Source: Enterococcus lacertideformus
GTDB taxonomy: Bacteria; Bacillota; Bacilli; Lactobacillales; Enterococcaceae
Direction of reading: 5' to 3'
DNA: 64,000 bases
NCBI GenBank assembly: GCA_015680865.1
Contig: JADAKE010000005.1
Location: 1-64,000, forward strand
Positions 27,200 through 36,110 of the stretch are shown here, in pieces. The stretch's first letter is position 1, and each line of letters starts with the position of its first letter. Under the pieces are notes generated by a model. The model did no database searches, was not told the origin of the DNA, and worked only from the letters and a program-made list of their open reading frames with translations. Made by a program: the position numbers and the translations under genes.

Positions 27200-27436
27200 G
27201 ACGACTCCTTCTTTCACAATTGATAAAGTAATTATAAGGAAAAGTAGCTTAAGTTACCTTGGATTTAGCTGTCAAATATCTTTCAATCTTGTCATTTACT
27301 ATAGAAAATAGGATTAGAAAAAGGAAAAATTCAATTTCTAGCAGGAAGAAATGAATCAGCGAATACTTAATTTAAAAGAAAATCAACCAAAATCTCTCAA
27401 AATTCAAGTAACAAATTTTGGAAATTTCGGCTGACT

Positions 27437-27473
27437 TTTAAGAAAATAAATCGTACCTATTTATTTTCTTAAA
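27437..27473. terminator. Hairpin downstream of the SPFH remnant
   Basis: A perfect 14-bp inverted repeat (TTTAAGAAAATAAA with TTTATTTTCTTAAA) surrounds a nine-base loop. It lies just past the SPFH stop and may end that transcript, though the following T run is poor. Nothing else is seen between 27200 and 27436. Confidence 0.45.
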
Positions 27474-27482
27474 CGATAGCTA

Positions 27483-28278
27483 TTATTTTTCTTTTACTGT
27501 CCCGGTATTGATAACTGGTTGCGTACCTTTATCGGTAATAATCGAGACTAATAAATTATTGATCAATTGGACTTTTCGATCATCTGTAAAATTGATTTCT
27601 TGGCCATGTTCAATTTGTTCTAATGCCATTTGTGTCATCGAAACTGCACCTTATACAATCGTTTGGCGCGCAGATAAAATAGCTTTCGCTTGCTGACGTT
27701 GGAGCATTGCACTGGCAATTTCAGTGGCATAAGCTAAATGATTCAATCTTGTTTCGATTACTTCTACTCCTGCAACAGATAAACGTTCTTGCAATTCTTG
27801 CGCTAATTCATCCGAAATAGCTGTTGTATTGCCTCGTAGTGTCAGGTCTTCCTCATTGAATGTATCATAAGGATACTGGCTGGCAATATGGCGGATCGCT
27901 GTCTCACTCTGTATCTCAACAAAATCGTGATAGTAGGCTACATCGAATAACGCCTTCGCTGTGTCCACCACTTTAAACACTACAACCGCAGATATTTCGA
28001 TAGGATTCCCATCTAAATCATTTACTTTTAAAACAGAGCTGTTAAAATTGCGTACTTTTAAAGAAATATTTATCTTTTGAACAAAAGGAACCGTTAAAAA
28101 AAAGCCACTTTCACGTATCGTCCCTAAATATTGACCAAAAAATAAACCCTAGAGTCGTCAAAGTGATGGCTGCACTCGTCATCCCTAGGTACAACAAAAT
28201 TGCTCCTACACCTACTAATAAAATCAATCCTACTAAACCAATATACCCATTCACATAAACTGCTTTTTTCTCTTTCAT
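27483..28278 (-). pseudogene. SPFH/Band 7 membrane protein, frameshift and nonsense codon
   Basis: ATG 28278 starts MKEKKAVYVNGYIGLVGLIL with two membrane segments. An extra T in a T6 run near 28130 ends the frame; removing it gives [21 protein letters not shown] and then the SPFH domain ([49 protein letters not shown]). In-frame TAA at 27651-27653 follows ARQTIV, and the frame resumes GAVSMTQMALEQIEHG to the stop at 27483. The repaired length of about 265 residues fits the family, which forms membrane scaffolds. Confidence 0.78.
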
Positions 28279-28304
28279 TGTCTATTTCCTTTCTTAAATC
28301 ACTT

Positions 28305-28799
28305 CTACATCACTGGTTTCTTCCTGATTCTTGCCATCACGCCTTCTAACTCCAACTCTTTATCTTCGGTGATATACCAGCCACATGCTTGAGGGCCACC
28401 GAAAGCTTGAGGAAGATATTCTAATTGTGTACGTACCCAATGTTTTTCCTCTGTAAAATAATCTTCTACTAAAATTTCTAGATCCATTCCTGCTGAAAGC
28501 GTCAAATTATCCCGAACTGATTTGAAGATAAAACGTTCCTTTTCTTCGTTGTACTTTAAAATACCAGTGTCTAAAATCGGTAATGCATAATAATCTAACT
28601 CTTTTTTTACCTTCAATAAATCGCTAAATACTTTATTGTATACCTGCTCTAATTGTCTACCTTCTGAATTGTTTGGATAATCAATCTGCACACGTTCCTT
28701 TTCTGTATCATAATATTTGTTGCTGAGTGCTGTGATATAAGTATGTAATCTTGTTATTTCTATCTGTAATTCTTTGCGTTTCGCTTCATCTATTTTCAT
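28305..28799 (-). CDS. Hypothetical protein, DUF5348-like C-terminus
   Basis: This 164-residue soluble protein has an N-terminal helical, possibly coiled-coil half (residues 1-70, RKELQIEITRLHTYITALS). Its C-terminal half (ILKYNEEKERFIF, LSAGMDLEILVEDY, GWYITEDKELELEGVMARIR) resembles the small DUF5348 domain. Function is unknown. It is transcribed toward the SPFH remnant 26 bases downstream, probably as one operon. It is intact. Confidence 0.6.
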   Translation of the reverse strand: MKIDEAKRKELQIEITRLHTYITALSNKYYDTEKERVQIDYPNNSEGRQLEQVYNKVFSDLLKVKKELDYYALPILDTGILKYNEEKERFIFKSVRDNLTLSAGMDLEILVEDYFTEEKHWVRTQLEYLPQAFGGPQACGWYITEDKELELEGVMARIRKKPVM

Positions 28800-28962
28800 T
28801 TATTTTATCCACCCTATACTCTCATCTATACCGTTTATTTGTCATTTTATTTTTCGATTCTTCTTTCTTTATTTTACTATAGATTCAAGCGTTAAGCGAT
28901 GGTAAAAAATGCGCGATAAAGGTAAAATTTGTTTTTTGTCGCGTTTCTTAGTCTGAGTAAAT

Positions 28963-29445
28963 GGTATGCAAGAAGCAACTACTCAGCAATAAGCTCTGAT
29001 TTTCCAAAATACGAAAAGCTATTTCAAAAAATTTTTTCTTATTATCGTCAGAACTAGATGATGCTTTCACAACCTCTTTTTTTAAACGGTATGCAAAGGC
29101 TTGCATCTTCGGCGATAAGCCCAAACACAGAAAAAATATGAAAAGCTATTTTTCTCTATTCGTTCTTATTGCTTGATGCAGATCAGCCTTTTCATGACCT
29201 CTCACTAAGGTGTTCCAAAGTAAACTCTTTGGTAATAAATCAAACTCAGAAAAAATGAAAAAAACATTTTCTCTGGCGTTTCCTTACTACTCAGAGCTAA
29301 TCGGCTTTGTCGTGGCCTCTAATCCACGTTATGCACAGTATTGCTTCTGCAAAAATTAAGACTAAACACTCAAAAATATGGAAAGCTATTTTCGATTTAT
29401 CGTTCTTAATTCTTGAAGCAGATCATGCTGTTCACAACTGCTATC
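28963..29445 (+). repeat. Four tandem, diverged ~120-bp repeats
   Basis: Units begin with GGTATGCA-like sequence at 28963, 29089, 29209 and 29328 (spacings 126, 120, 119). Shared features in order are an AAGC/CTTC-rich segment, a GAAAAGCTATTT box (changed in unit 3), TCGTTCTTA-type sequence, a GATGCAGATCA-like box and CACAACCTC-like 3' ends. No open frame explains them. A fifth, inverted copy lies at 13599-13716. The array ends against the DUF4097 stop codon. Mutual divergence suggests an old array. Confidence 0.7.
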
Positions 29446-30275
29446 CATTATCAACATCTTCAGTATGATGAATGCTAAGTGTACTATCATAACCAGTAAT
29501 TTTCAAATTATTTTTTCCTTCAATTTTTGTTTTTAATGGCAAATTTTCATTATCCTTTGTCACTATCGAGCTTCCAGAAAATTGGATATCTAATCCTATC
29601 TCCTCTTTACTAAAAAGATCGATGTTACCATTTTCTAATTCAAGTGTACCTTGTGTATTTGTTAACTCTTCTAAAGTAAAGACGAGTATTTCTTCCTGTC
29701 ATCGACAACTTTTGGATTGCGGAATGATTGATCATCATGTTCCCTTGTTTATCATCTATTTTGGCTGATTTCCCTTTAAAATTATCAAGTGAAATGGTTC
29801 CGCCATATGTTTTCATGCTGAGTTTCTCAGTTGATAGATCAAATAAGCCAAAATAACTATTATCCCCTTCAAGTTCTATCTCTGAAAAAGATAAATCTTT
29901 AGGAATGGTCAGAGTGATGCTTGGTGTATTGTCTTCTAAACTCACTAATACGTCACGATCTCTGGCATTTCCTTCAATCGTCAAAGTCTGTTCTTTTATA
30001 GATACAAGCGGTTTATCTTGTTTTTCATAAGAAGTTTGTATTTCAAAATCTAATCCTCGTGTAATTTGTACCTGTTGATGATTTGCATGAATGACTATTT
30101 TATCAATTTTTTCAGATGGTGGAATTATTTGAACATCTTGTGCCATATCCATCAACTTTGGCCCATTTTCCCATATAAGATTTTTGTGACCACCCAATTT
30201 ATAACTCGAAACTGCAAGTGTTCCCCCTGCTAGCATTAACCCTAATCCACCAATTAAAAGATATTTTAATTTCAC
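29441..30275 (-). pseudogene. DUF4097-type envelope protein, frameshifted
   Basis: One N-terminal membrane helix (KYLLIGGLGLMLAGGTLAV) is followed by a repetitive beta-strand DUF4097 domain (IEIQTSYEKQ-like, LTIPKDLSFSEIELEGDNSYFG, LSMKTYGGTISLDNFKG). The frame is lost at about 29690. The next frame continues VFTLEELTNTQGTLELENGNIDLF to TAG at 29441, completing about 278 residues. Its operon order PadR-DUF1700-DUF4097 is common in Firmicutes and thought to concern envelope stress. Only the last part of the beta domain is lost in the current reading. Confidence 0.78.
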
Positions 30276-30293
30276 CCTTTACACCACTCTTTC

Positions 30294-30908
30294 CTATAAA
30301 TTTGAAGAATGTATCGCACGTCTCGTAACAAAACGACGTCCAACCCACTTTACAAAATTCATCATCATTTTAAATAACCACTTTGTTGTTCTCAAAAGTA
30401 ATGGAGCAAAAAACAAGACGCTACCTGTAGCTAAAAGCCCTATTCCTATATAAAATAAGCCACTCGACATCGATTGTCCAATTACACTCACACCGGAAAT
30501 AATCGAGAATAATCCTCCCCCCAACACAGTGATACATCCGACGTAAACACCTATTAAAACAAGACCTAACATGAATAATAAGCCCATGATTGCTAGTATG
30601 AAAATCGCAGCAATCGGAAGTAGCACCGGAGAAGCACATAATCCAAGAACAATCATCCAAATCAAACGTATCTGCCGTTTAGAATTTCTAGGAGTCACCT
30701 CATCTTCGATAGAATCATCTAGTTCAGAAAAGTAATTAATTTTTAGTTTCAGTCCAAATTGTTTGGGTGTACCATATTCTTCAATGATTTGATCCATTGT
30801 TCTGCCAGAATCCAAAAAATATTCTTCATAATATTGAATCAAATCAAATCGGTCATCTTCAGGAATTTCCTGAATTTCCTTTATTACCTCATCTAAATAT
30901 TCATTCAT
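30294..30908 (-). CDS. DUF1700 membrane protein
   Basis: This 204-residue protein has the DUF1700 N-terminus (MNEYLDEVIKEI, IQYYEEYFLDSG, YGTPKQFGLKLK) followed by four hydrophobic helices. The family travels with PadR regulators and DUF4097 proteins. The start overlaps the padR stop by eight bases. It is intact. Molecular role is unknown; PadR probably represses it together with itself. Confidence 0.82.
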   Translation of the reverse strand: MNEYLDEVIKEIQEIPEDDRFDLIQYYEEYFLDSGRTMDQIIEEYGTPKQFGLKLKINYFSELDDSIEDEVTPRNSKRQIRLIWMIVLGLCASPVLLPIAAIFILAIMGLLFMLGLVLIGVYVGCITVLGGGLFSIISGVSVIGQSMSSGLFYIGIGLLATGSVLFFAPLLLRTTKWLFKMMMNFVKWVGRRFVTRRAIHSSNL

Positions 30909-31218
30909 GTTTATTATCCTCCAATAATCGATTTAAGGAATCTCGAAAGACGATCCATTCATCAATAATATCTTCTAAACGCTCCTGTCCAGCTGGTGTT
31001 AAATGGTAATATCGACGATTTCTTCCCTCAAAGGGTTCATCATAGGTAGCTAAAAAACCATCTTTTTTTAATCTTCTTAATACTGGATACATCGTTGACT
31101 CACTAACAGATAGACTCTCCTGTACGATTTTAGTCAAAGCATATCCGTACATGTCTTCTTTACTCAATGCCGCTAATACAGTACCATCAAGTAATATCGT
31201 TGGAACTTGGATGTGCAT
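30901..31218 (-). CDS. PadR-family transcriptional regulator
   Basis: From ATG 31218 (AGGTGAAGG upstream) this encodes 105 residues. The winged-helix PadR domain is clear (DMYGYALTKIVQ, SESTMYPVLRRLKKDGFLATY, RRYYHLTPAGQERL) with a short C-terminal dimerisation helix. It heads the padR-DUF1700-DUF4097 operon. A pair of direct repeats in front of it is a likely autoregulatory operator. It is intact. Confidence 0.85.
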   Translation of the reverse strand: MHIQVPTILLDGTVLAALSKEDMYGYALTKIVQESLSVSESTMYPVLRRLKKDGFLATYDEPFEGRNRRYYHLTPAGQERLEDIIDEWIVFRDSLNRLLEDNKHE

Positions 31219-31244
31219 TCCTTCACCTTCTCTTATAATATACG

Positions 31245-31277
31245 ATATCATGTATCCAAACATATTATATCATGTAT
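31245..31277 (-). promoter_or_regulatory. Direct-repeat operator before padR
   Basis: ATATCATGTAT occurs at 31245-31255 and again at 31267-31277, exactly 22 bases apart, two helical turns. The sites lie 27-59 bases before the PadR start. PadR regulators commonly repress their own operon from ATGTAT/ATACAT-type sites, so this is the probable operator. Confidence 0.55.
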
Positions 31278-31288
31278 AATATTATTTA

Positions 31289-31336
31289 CAACAAAATAAA
31301 AAACTCAAATTTAAACATGAAAGTAAATTTGAGTTT
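31289..31336 (-). terminator. Intrinsic terminator of the two-component operon
   Basis: AAACTCAAATTTA (31301-31313) pairs with TAAATTTGAGTTT (31324-31336). A T-rich run follows on the minus strand. Confidence 0.75.
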
Positions 31337-31388
31337 GTTTCATCTATTTGATTTGTTCTCTCACTATGATTAGTATTAATATCATTCA

Positions 31389-32259
31389 CTATTTTTTTAG
31401 ACAGATAACAACGGTCGTTCCAATGTCAGTAATACTACTATATTGAATACTCCCCTCATGCAATTCAAGTATTTTTTTCACCAAAGATAAACCTAGTCCG
31501 TTTCCTGCCATTTGGCGACTTGTATCTCCTTGATAAAACTTTTCAAAAATTCGTTTTTGTGTCTCTTCATTCATGCCAATACCTGAATCGGTTACTTCAA
31601 GCAAAATATTCGTAGCATTTTGCGTAAGTCGAATATCAATTGTTCCGTTTGATTGATTATATTTAATCGCATTGTCCATAATATTTAACCATACTTGATA
31701 TAAGAATTCCTCATTGCCAGAATAAAGAACCGAATAAAGCTCAAGGTTCAAGGTCAATGCTTCCCACTTTGGTTGCAAAAATACAATCACTTCTCGAATT
31801 TGTTCGTCCAGCCGAAAGGTCCGCCTTTCTATTTGTACACGTTGATTTTCTAATTTATTTAATTTCAAGATATTCTCTGTTAATTGCGAAAGTTGGGTAA
31901 TATTTTCGATCATACGTTGTAAGAAAATCTGCTTTTCTTCTTCCGGAATGTCTTGGGTTTGCATAAGCTGAACGTAACCTTGGATCGTTGCTAGTGGCTA
32001 CCTTACTCATATTTTTGCGTAGCTCGCTAATGGGCATCAAAATTCTTCGGCCAACAAAAATCGATATCCCCGTCCCTACGATCATGCTAAAAAAAGCAAA
32101 CACCACTAAAGTATACAAAGTCGGTCGCTCAGAAGGTGAAATCGCTTGATGCGAAAGCATAAAAATAAAGCCTAAAAAACAAAGCAGTGTAACCAATATC
32201 GATACAAAAACAATGCTAGCAAAATAAATCCAAAGTTGTGAATACAGTTTCTTTTTCAT
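31389..32259 (-). pseudogene. Sensor histidine kinase with deleted H-box
   Basis: The N-terminal part has two membrane helices and the beginning of a HAMP region (GRRILMPISELRKNMSKVATS). At about 31995 the frame changes abruptly to ATIQGYVQLMQTQDIPEEEKQ, the segment that normally follows the phospho-acceptor motif (SHEFKTPLATIQGY). The rest of HAMP and the His-containing H-box are missing in all frames, implying deletion of roughly 50-60 codons. The catalytic domain is otherwise complete, with an N-box (WLNIMDNAIKYN), DSGIGMNE and GNGLGLSLVKK. The start overlaps the regulator gene by ATGA. Without the His it cannot autophosphorylate. Confidence 0.82.
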
Positions 32260-32930
32260 TTCTTTATCCTCGCCTTGTAACCTAAGCCACGAACTGTGAT
32301 GATTTGAAAATCATCAATTGCTTCAAATCGCGTTCTTAACCGTTTGATATGTACGTCGATTGTGCGTTCCTCCGTATTAGTTGCTAAGCCCCAAATATCA
32401 TCCATCAATTGCCGTCTAGTAAAAATTTTGCTTGGATATGATAAAAGTTTATACAATAATATAAATTCTTTTTGTGGTAAAACCGTAATCTGACCTTTTC
32501 GTCTAACATCATATGTTTCTTGATCTAAAGTTGTTTCGCCAATAAGCAATTGGTTACTATGATGGATTTTTGCCCGTCTTAATAAAGCTTTTACCCGTAA
32601 GACCATCTCATTGACATCCACCGGTTTTGTCATGTAATCGTCCGCCCCCAAATGAAAGCCGCGTCTTTTATCTTCAAAATCGGCTTTGGCTGTAATCATC
32701 AACACAGGGATTTCTATTTTGCTTTGTCGTAAACTACTCAATAATTCATAGCCATTCATTTCAGGCATCATAATATCTGTGACGATCAGCTCCACATAGA
32801 AATTTTCCAATCGCGCAAGTGCTTCTTCGCCATTTTTTGCCGTGAGTACTGAAAAGCCGGCATGTTCTAATACCGAGCGATAAAGCAATTGCAAATTTTC
32901 ATCATCTTCTACTATTAGTATTCGATTCAT
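32256..32930 (-). CDS. OmpR-family response regulator
   Basis: From ATG 32930 (AGGGG upstream) this gives 224 residues. A receiver domain (RILIVEDDENLQLLY, phospho-acceptor Asp in IVTDIMMPEMNG, switch Lys in DYMTKPVD) is followed by a winged-helix OmpR output domain (LPQKEFILLYKLL, TRRQLMDDIWG, VDVHIKRLR-type). It is co-transcribed with the broken kinase and divergent from the MacB-like ABC gene, its probable target. It is intact but apparently lacks a functional cognate kinase. Confidence 0.87.
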   Translation of the reverse strand: MNRILIVEDDENLQLLYRSVLEHAGFSVLTAKNGEEALARLENFYVELIVTDIMMPEMNGYELLSSLRQSKIEIPVLMITAKADFEDKRRGFHLGADDYMTKPVDVNEMVLRVKALLRRAKIHHSNQLLIGETTLDQETYDVRRKGQITVLPQKEFILLYKLLSYPSKIFTRRQLMDDIWGLATNTEERTIDVHIKRLRTRFEAIDDFQIITVRGLGYKARIKK

Positions 32931-33069
32931 TTTTTCCCCTCTATTTTTTGAAAAATTTCTTTTTTTCTGCTTGTTCATACTCAGTTAACATTCATACATT
33001 ATACTATGTTCATTGTTCTGATATACTCATTAAGTATACCGAATATTTTAAAAGGAAAGAAGGACAAAT

Positions 33070-35406
33070 ATGCTACAACTAAAAGATATAAAGAAATATT
33101 ATAAAGTCGGTGAAACAACTACTAAAGCATTGGATGGCGTATCTGTTGCCTTTAGAAAAAAAGAATTCGTTGCCATACTCGGACCAAGTGATTCGGGCAA
33201 AACAACGATGCTAAATGTCATTGGTGGATTAGATAATTATGACTCTGGGGATATGGTGATCAACGGAAAATCAACCAAAGATTTCAAAGATAGTGATTGG
33301 GACGCCTATCGTAACAATTCCATTGGGTTTATTTTTCAAAGCTACAATTTGATTGGACATCTAGGAATCATCGAAAACGTTGAACTAGGGATGACCCTTA
33401 GCGGCGTTTCCAAAGACGAAAAACGAAAGAAAGCCAATGATGCTTTACAGCGTGTGGGTCTATCTGATCATATGCACAAAAAACCAAATCAACTGTCTGG
33501 TGGACAAATGCAACGAGTGGCAATTGCACGAGCACTTGCCAATGATCCAGATATTCTCCTGTGCTATGAGCCTACAGGAGCATTAGATACTGAAACAAGC
33601 ATCCAAATTATGGAGTTGATCCAAGAACTATCAAATGAAAAATTAGTAATCATGGTTACCCATAATCCTGAACTTGCTCATCGATACGCAGATCGAATCA
33701 TTGAATTTTCAGATGGAAAAATCTTAGCAGATTCCAATCCCCATATCGAACGACCAAAAGACGATCAATTCAATTTGCGACGCACAAAAATGAGTTTCTG
33801 GACTGCTTTGAAACTTTCTTTTAATAATATTCGAACAAAAAAAGGGCGGACATTTTTAACTTCTTTTGCTTCTAGTATTGGTATCATCGGTATTGCGATC
33901 GTGTTGGCATTATCCACAGGGTTCCAAAAACAAATCGACAACACCCAGTCTGAAACAATGGCAAAATTTCCTATCACGATCTCAAAAGTGACCACTAGCC
34001 GTCCCTCCGATTCAGATGCGTTAGGCGCAAGCAAAGCAGATTATCCAAATACAAAAAAAGTAACAGCTAAAATCAGTGATGAAGATAAAGCTCAACACAC
34101 GAATAAAATTGACCAAGCTTATGTTGACTATGTCCAAAATATCGACTCCAACTTAAGTAACAATATCGGCTTTACTCGTGCAACAGGCATCAACATGCTT
34201 CGTCAAATTAATGGCAAAGCGCAACCTGTTCGCTTCTCAAATCAAAATCCTGATGCTGAAAAACTTTCTTTTTCTAGCACAATGTCTGCTATGACAGGTG
34301 TCGGAGTTTCCAGCTTTCCAACGCAGTTAGATAAACAGAAGGAAAACTTTTTAAAAGCAAATTATTCTTTACTTGCAGGAAGTTATCCTGCTTCAGCCAA
34401 TGATGTCGTTTTGATTGTAGATGGGAACAATAATACAAATATTAATGCCTTAAAAAATCTTGGCTTTGATGTAAAAGATGGACAAAAACTAGACTTTGAT
34501 AACATTGTCGGAACAACTTTCAAAATTATCAACAACAATAACTACTATACGAAATTACCGACAGGAAATTTTGTTCCAAACAATGATTACGATACGATGT
34601 ATGCTAATTCTACAGATGAAGTAAAAATAGCAGGGATTTTACGTGTAAAATCTTCTTCAACAATGAACCTACTTTCTCCAGGGATTGCTTACAGTGATCA
34701 ATTAACTACCCAGGTCGTAAATAAAAACAAAGATTCTGAGATCGTCAAAGCACAAAAAGACAGCAACATAAATGTAATGACGACAGAAAAAATCGATGAA
34801 ACTACCAAACAATCACTTATCAGCTATTTAGGTGGCGATAGTATACCAACAAGTATTATGATCTATCCAAACAATTTTGAAGATAAAGAACAAATCCTCA
34901 ACTATTTAGACAATTACAATAAAGGTAAATCAGAAGAAGATAAAATCATCTACTCTGATTTAGCCGGTACTATGACTGAATTGACTGGAGGCTTGATGGA
35001 TGCGATCACTTATGTTTTGGTTGCTTTTGCTGGGATCTCATTAGTCACAAGCATTATCATGATCAGCATCATCACCTACACTTCTGTAATCGAACGTACA
35101 AAAGAGATTGGTGTCTTAAAAGCCTTAGGCGCTCGTAAAAAAGATATCACTCGTGTATTCGATGCGGAAACATGTATCTTAGGGATATCATCTGGTTTAC
35201 TTGGTGTATTGATTGCTTGGTTGACTACTTTCCCAATCAATCATTTGTTGTATCAAATGACTGATTTGAAAAATGTTGCTCAATTAAATCCAGTCCACGC
35301 CCTTATCTTAATCATCATCTCTACCATCTTGACGATTTTGGGTGGGCATATTCCAGCAAGAATGGCAGCTAAAAAAGATGCAGCTATCGCATTACGTGCA
35401 GAATAA
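33070..35406 (+). CDS. MacB-like ABC protein with altered Walker A and B
   Basis: This 778-residue fusion has an N-terminal ABC ATPase (1-225), a linker, one helix (near 265-285), a large extracytoplasmic domain and a C-terminal FtsX domain (from about 640, VERTKEIGVLKALGARKKDI-like). Two key ATPase residues differ from consensus. Walker A is GPSDSGKTT, with Asp41 for Gly. Walker B is ILLCYEPTG, with Tyr166 for the Mg-binding Asp. The signature LSGGQMQRV, Glu167 and the H-loop remain. The two other ATPases in this window keep the normal residues. ATP hydrolysis is therefore probably lost. It faces the OmpR-type system, and a terminator follows. Confidence 0.82.
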   Translation: MLQLKDIKKYYKVGETTTKALDGVSVAFRKKEFVAILGPSDSGKTTMLNVIGGLDNYDSGDMVINGKSTKDFKDSDWDAYRNNSIGFIFQSYNLIGHLGIIENVELGMTLSGVSKDEKRKKANDALQRVGLSDHMHKKPNQLSGGQMQRVAIARALANDPDILLCYEPTGALDTETSIQIMELIQELSNEKLVIMVTHNPELAHRYADRIIEFSDGKILADSNPHIERPKDDQFNLRRTKMSFWTALKLSFNNIRTKKGRTFLTSFASSIGIIGIAIVLALSTGFQKQIDNTQSETMAKFPITISKVTTSRPSDSDALGASKADYPNTKKVTAKISDEDKAQHTNKIDQAYVDYVQNIDSNLSNNIGFTRATGINMLRQINGKAQPVRFSNQNPDAEKLSFSSTMSAMTGVGVSSFPTQLDKQKENFLKANYSLLAGSYPASANDVVLIVDGNNNTNINALKNLGFDVKDGQKLDFDNIVGTTFKIINNNNYYTKLPTGNFVPNNDYDTMYANSTDEVKIAGILRVKSSSTMNLLSPGIAYSDQLTTQVVNKNKDSEIVKAQKDSNINVMTTEKIDETTKQSLISYLGGDSIPTSIMIYPNNFEDKEQILNYLDNYNKGKSEEDKIIYSDLAGTMTELTGGLMDAITYVLVAFAGISLVTSIIMISIITYTSVIERTKEIGVLKALGARKKDITRVFDAETCILGISSGLLGVLIAWLTTFPINHLLYQMTDLKNVAQLNPVHALILIIISTILTILGGHIPARMAAKKDAAIALRAE

Positions 35407-35426
35407 ACAAATAAGCAATTGGAAAA

Positions 35427-35453
35427 AGTGAGGCTATCGCCTCACTCTTTTTT
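35427..35453 (+). terminator. Intrinsic terminator after the MacB-like gene
   Basis: AGTGAGGC pairs with GCCTCACT around a four-base loop (TATC), followed by a T run. Confidence 0.88.
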
Positions 35454-35651
35454 CTTTTCTGATCAATCATTTGTCTTTCTATCTTTCTACTAGTTTACTT
35501 TCTTTTATAAAAAATTTTTTCTTATTATTTTACTGCTCCACGTATTTTTTTCAACTAATTCAACTAACTAGTAGACTAGTAGCTTTCTATCAACAAAAAC
35601 ATTCAGCGAATACCTGAGCAATTCGCTTAGCATCATTCTTTCTATTCTTGA

Positions 35652-35945
35652 TCAATTTATTTGGACAACTTCTACGCTGACAACGTCACCAATTTCTTTT
35701 CCTATTTTTTCGAATCTCTTTACGAATCCCCAAAATACAGGACACCGTCCCGTCCTCATTTTTCACGCCCATATTCACAATACTCCCAGCATAAGGAACA
35801 CCATCAAAAGTAGCATGCACCTTTACTCGATCAACGCCAAATTCTTCTCTTATATTATAAGAATATAAGGAAAAACAATATATGCCCCACCTTTTCCTGC
35901 TTCTGAAGCATAGATCATTGATTGAAAAGAATAGGTTATCACCAT
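35652..35945 (-). pseudogene. DUF1905 protein, two frameshifts
   Basis: From ATG 35945 (AGGTGG upstream) the first frame reads ITYSFQSMIYASEAGKGGAYIVFPY and stops. A second frame gives the DUF1905 core NIREEFGVDRVKVHATFDGV and VNMGVKNEDGTVSCILGI. A third frame completes IGKEIGDVVSVEVVQIN to TGA at 35652. The first break is a short near-duplication (TTATATTC before TTATAATA); the second is one extra A in an A6 run. Repaired, the protein is about 95 residues, normal for this small beta-barrel family of unknown role. Confidence 0.75.
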
Positions 35946-35974
35946 AGTATTCCACCTTTTTTTATTTAGTATAG

Positions 35975-36073
35975 CAAAAAAGAGGCTGAGACAGAATGAG
36001 GTACCACCTAAAAATTGTCGTTTTCACGTACAACTTTCAAGTGGCATCTCATTTTATCCCATGCTCAACCTCT
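35975..36073 (-). terminator. Long hairpin after the DUF4811 gene
   Basis: AGAGGCTGAG (35981-35990) pairs with CTCAACCTCT (36064-36073), with further inner pairing of ATGAGGTACCAC with GTGGCATCTCAT. A T run follows on the minus strand. AGAGGCTGAGACAGAA relates it to the other GAGGCTGGGACAGAA elements. Confidence 0.65.
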
Positions 36074-36110
36074 CAAATCATATAGATAGTGTAAAGTTAG
36101 CTTTCAACAG

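Noticed and set aside
28963..29445. CRISPR array
   Set aside because: The ~120-bp period, strong divergence between units and lack of short repeats with unique spacers rule it out. No cas gene is present.
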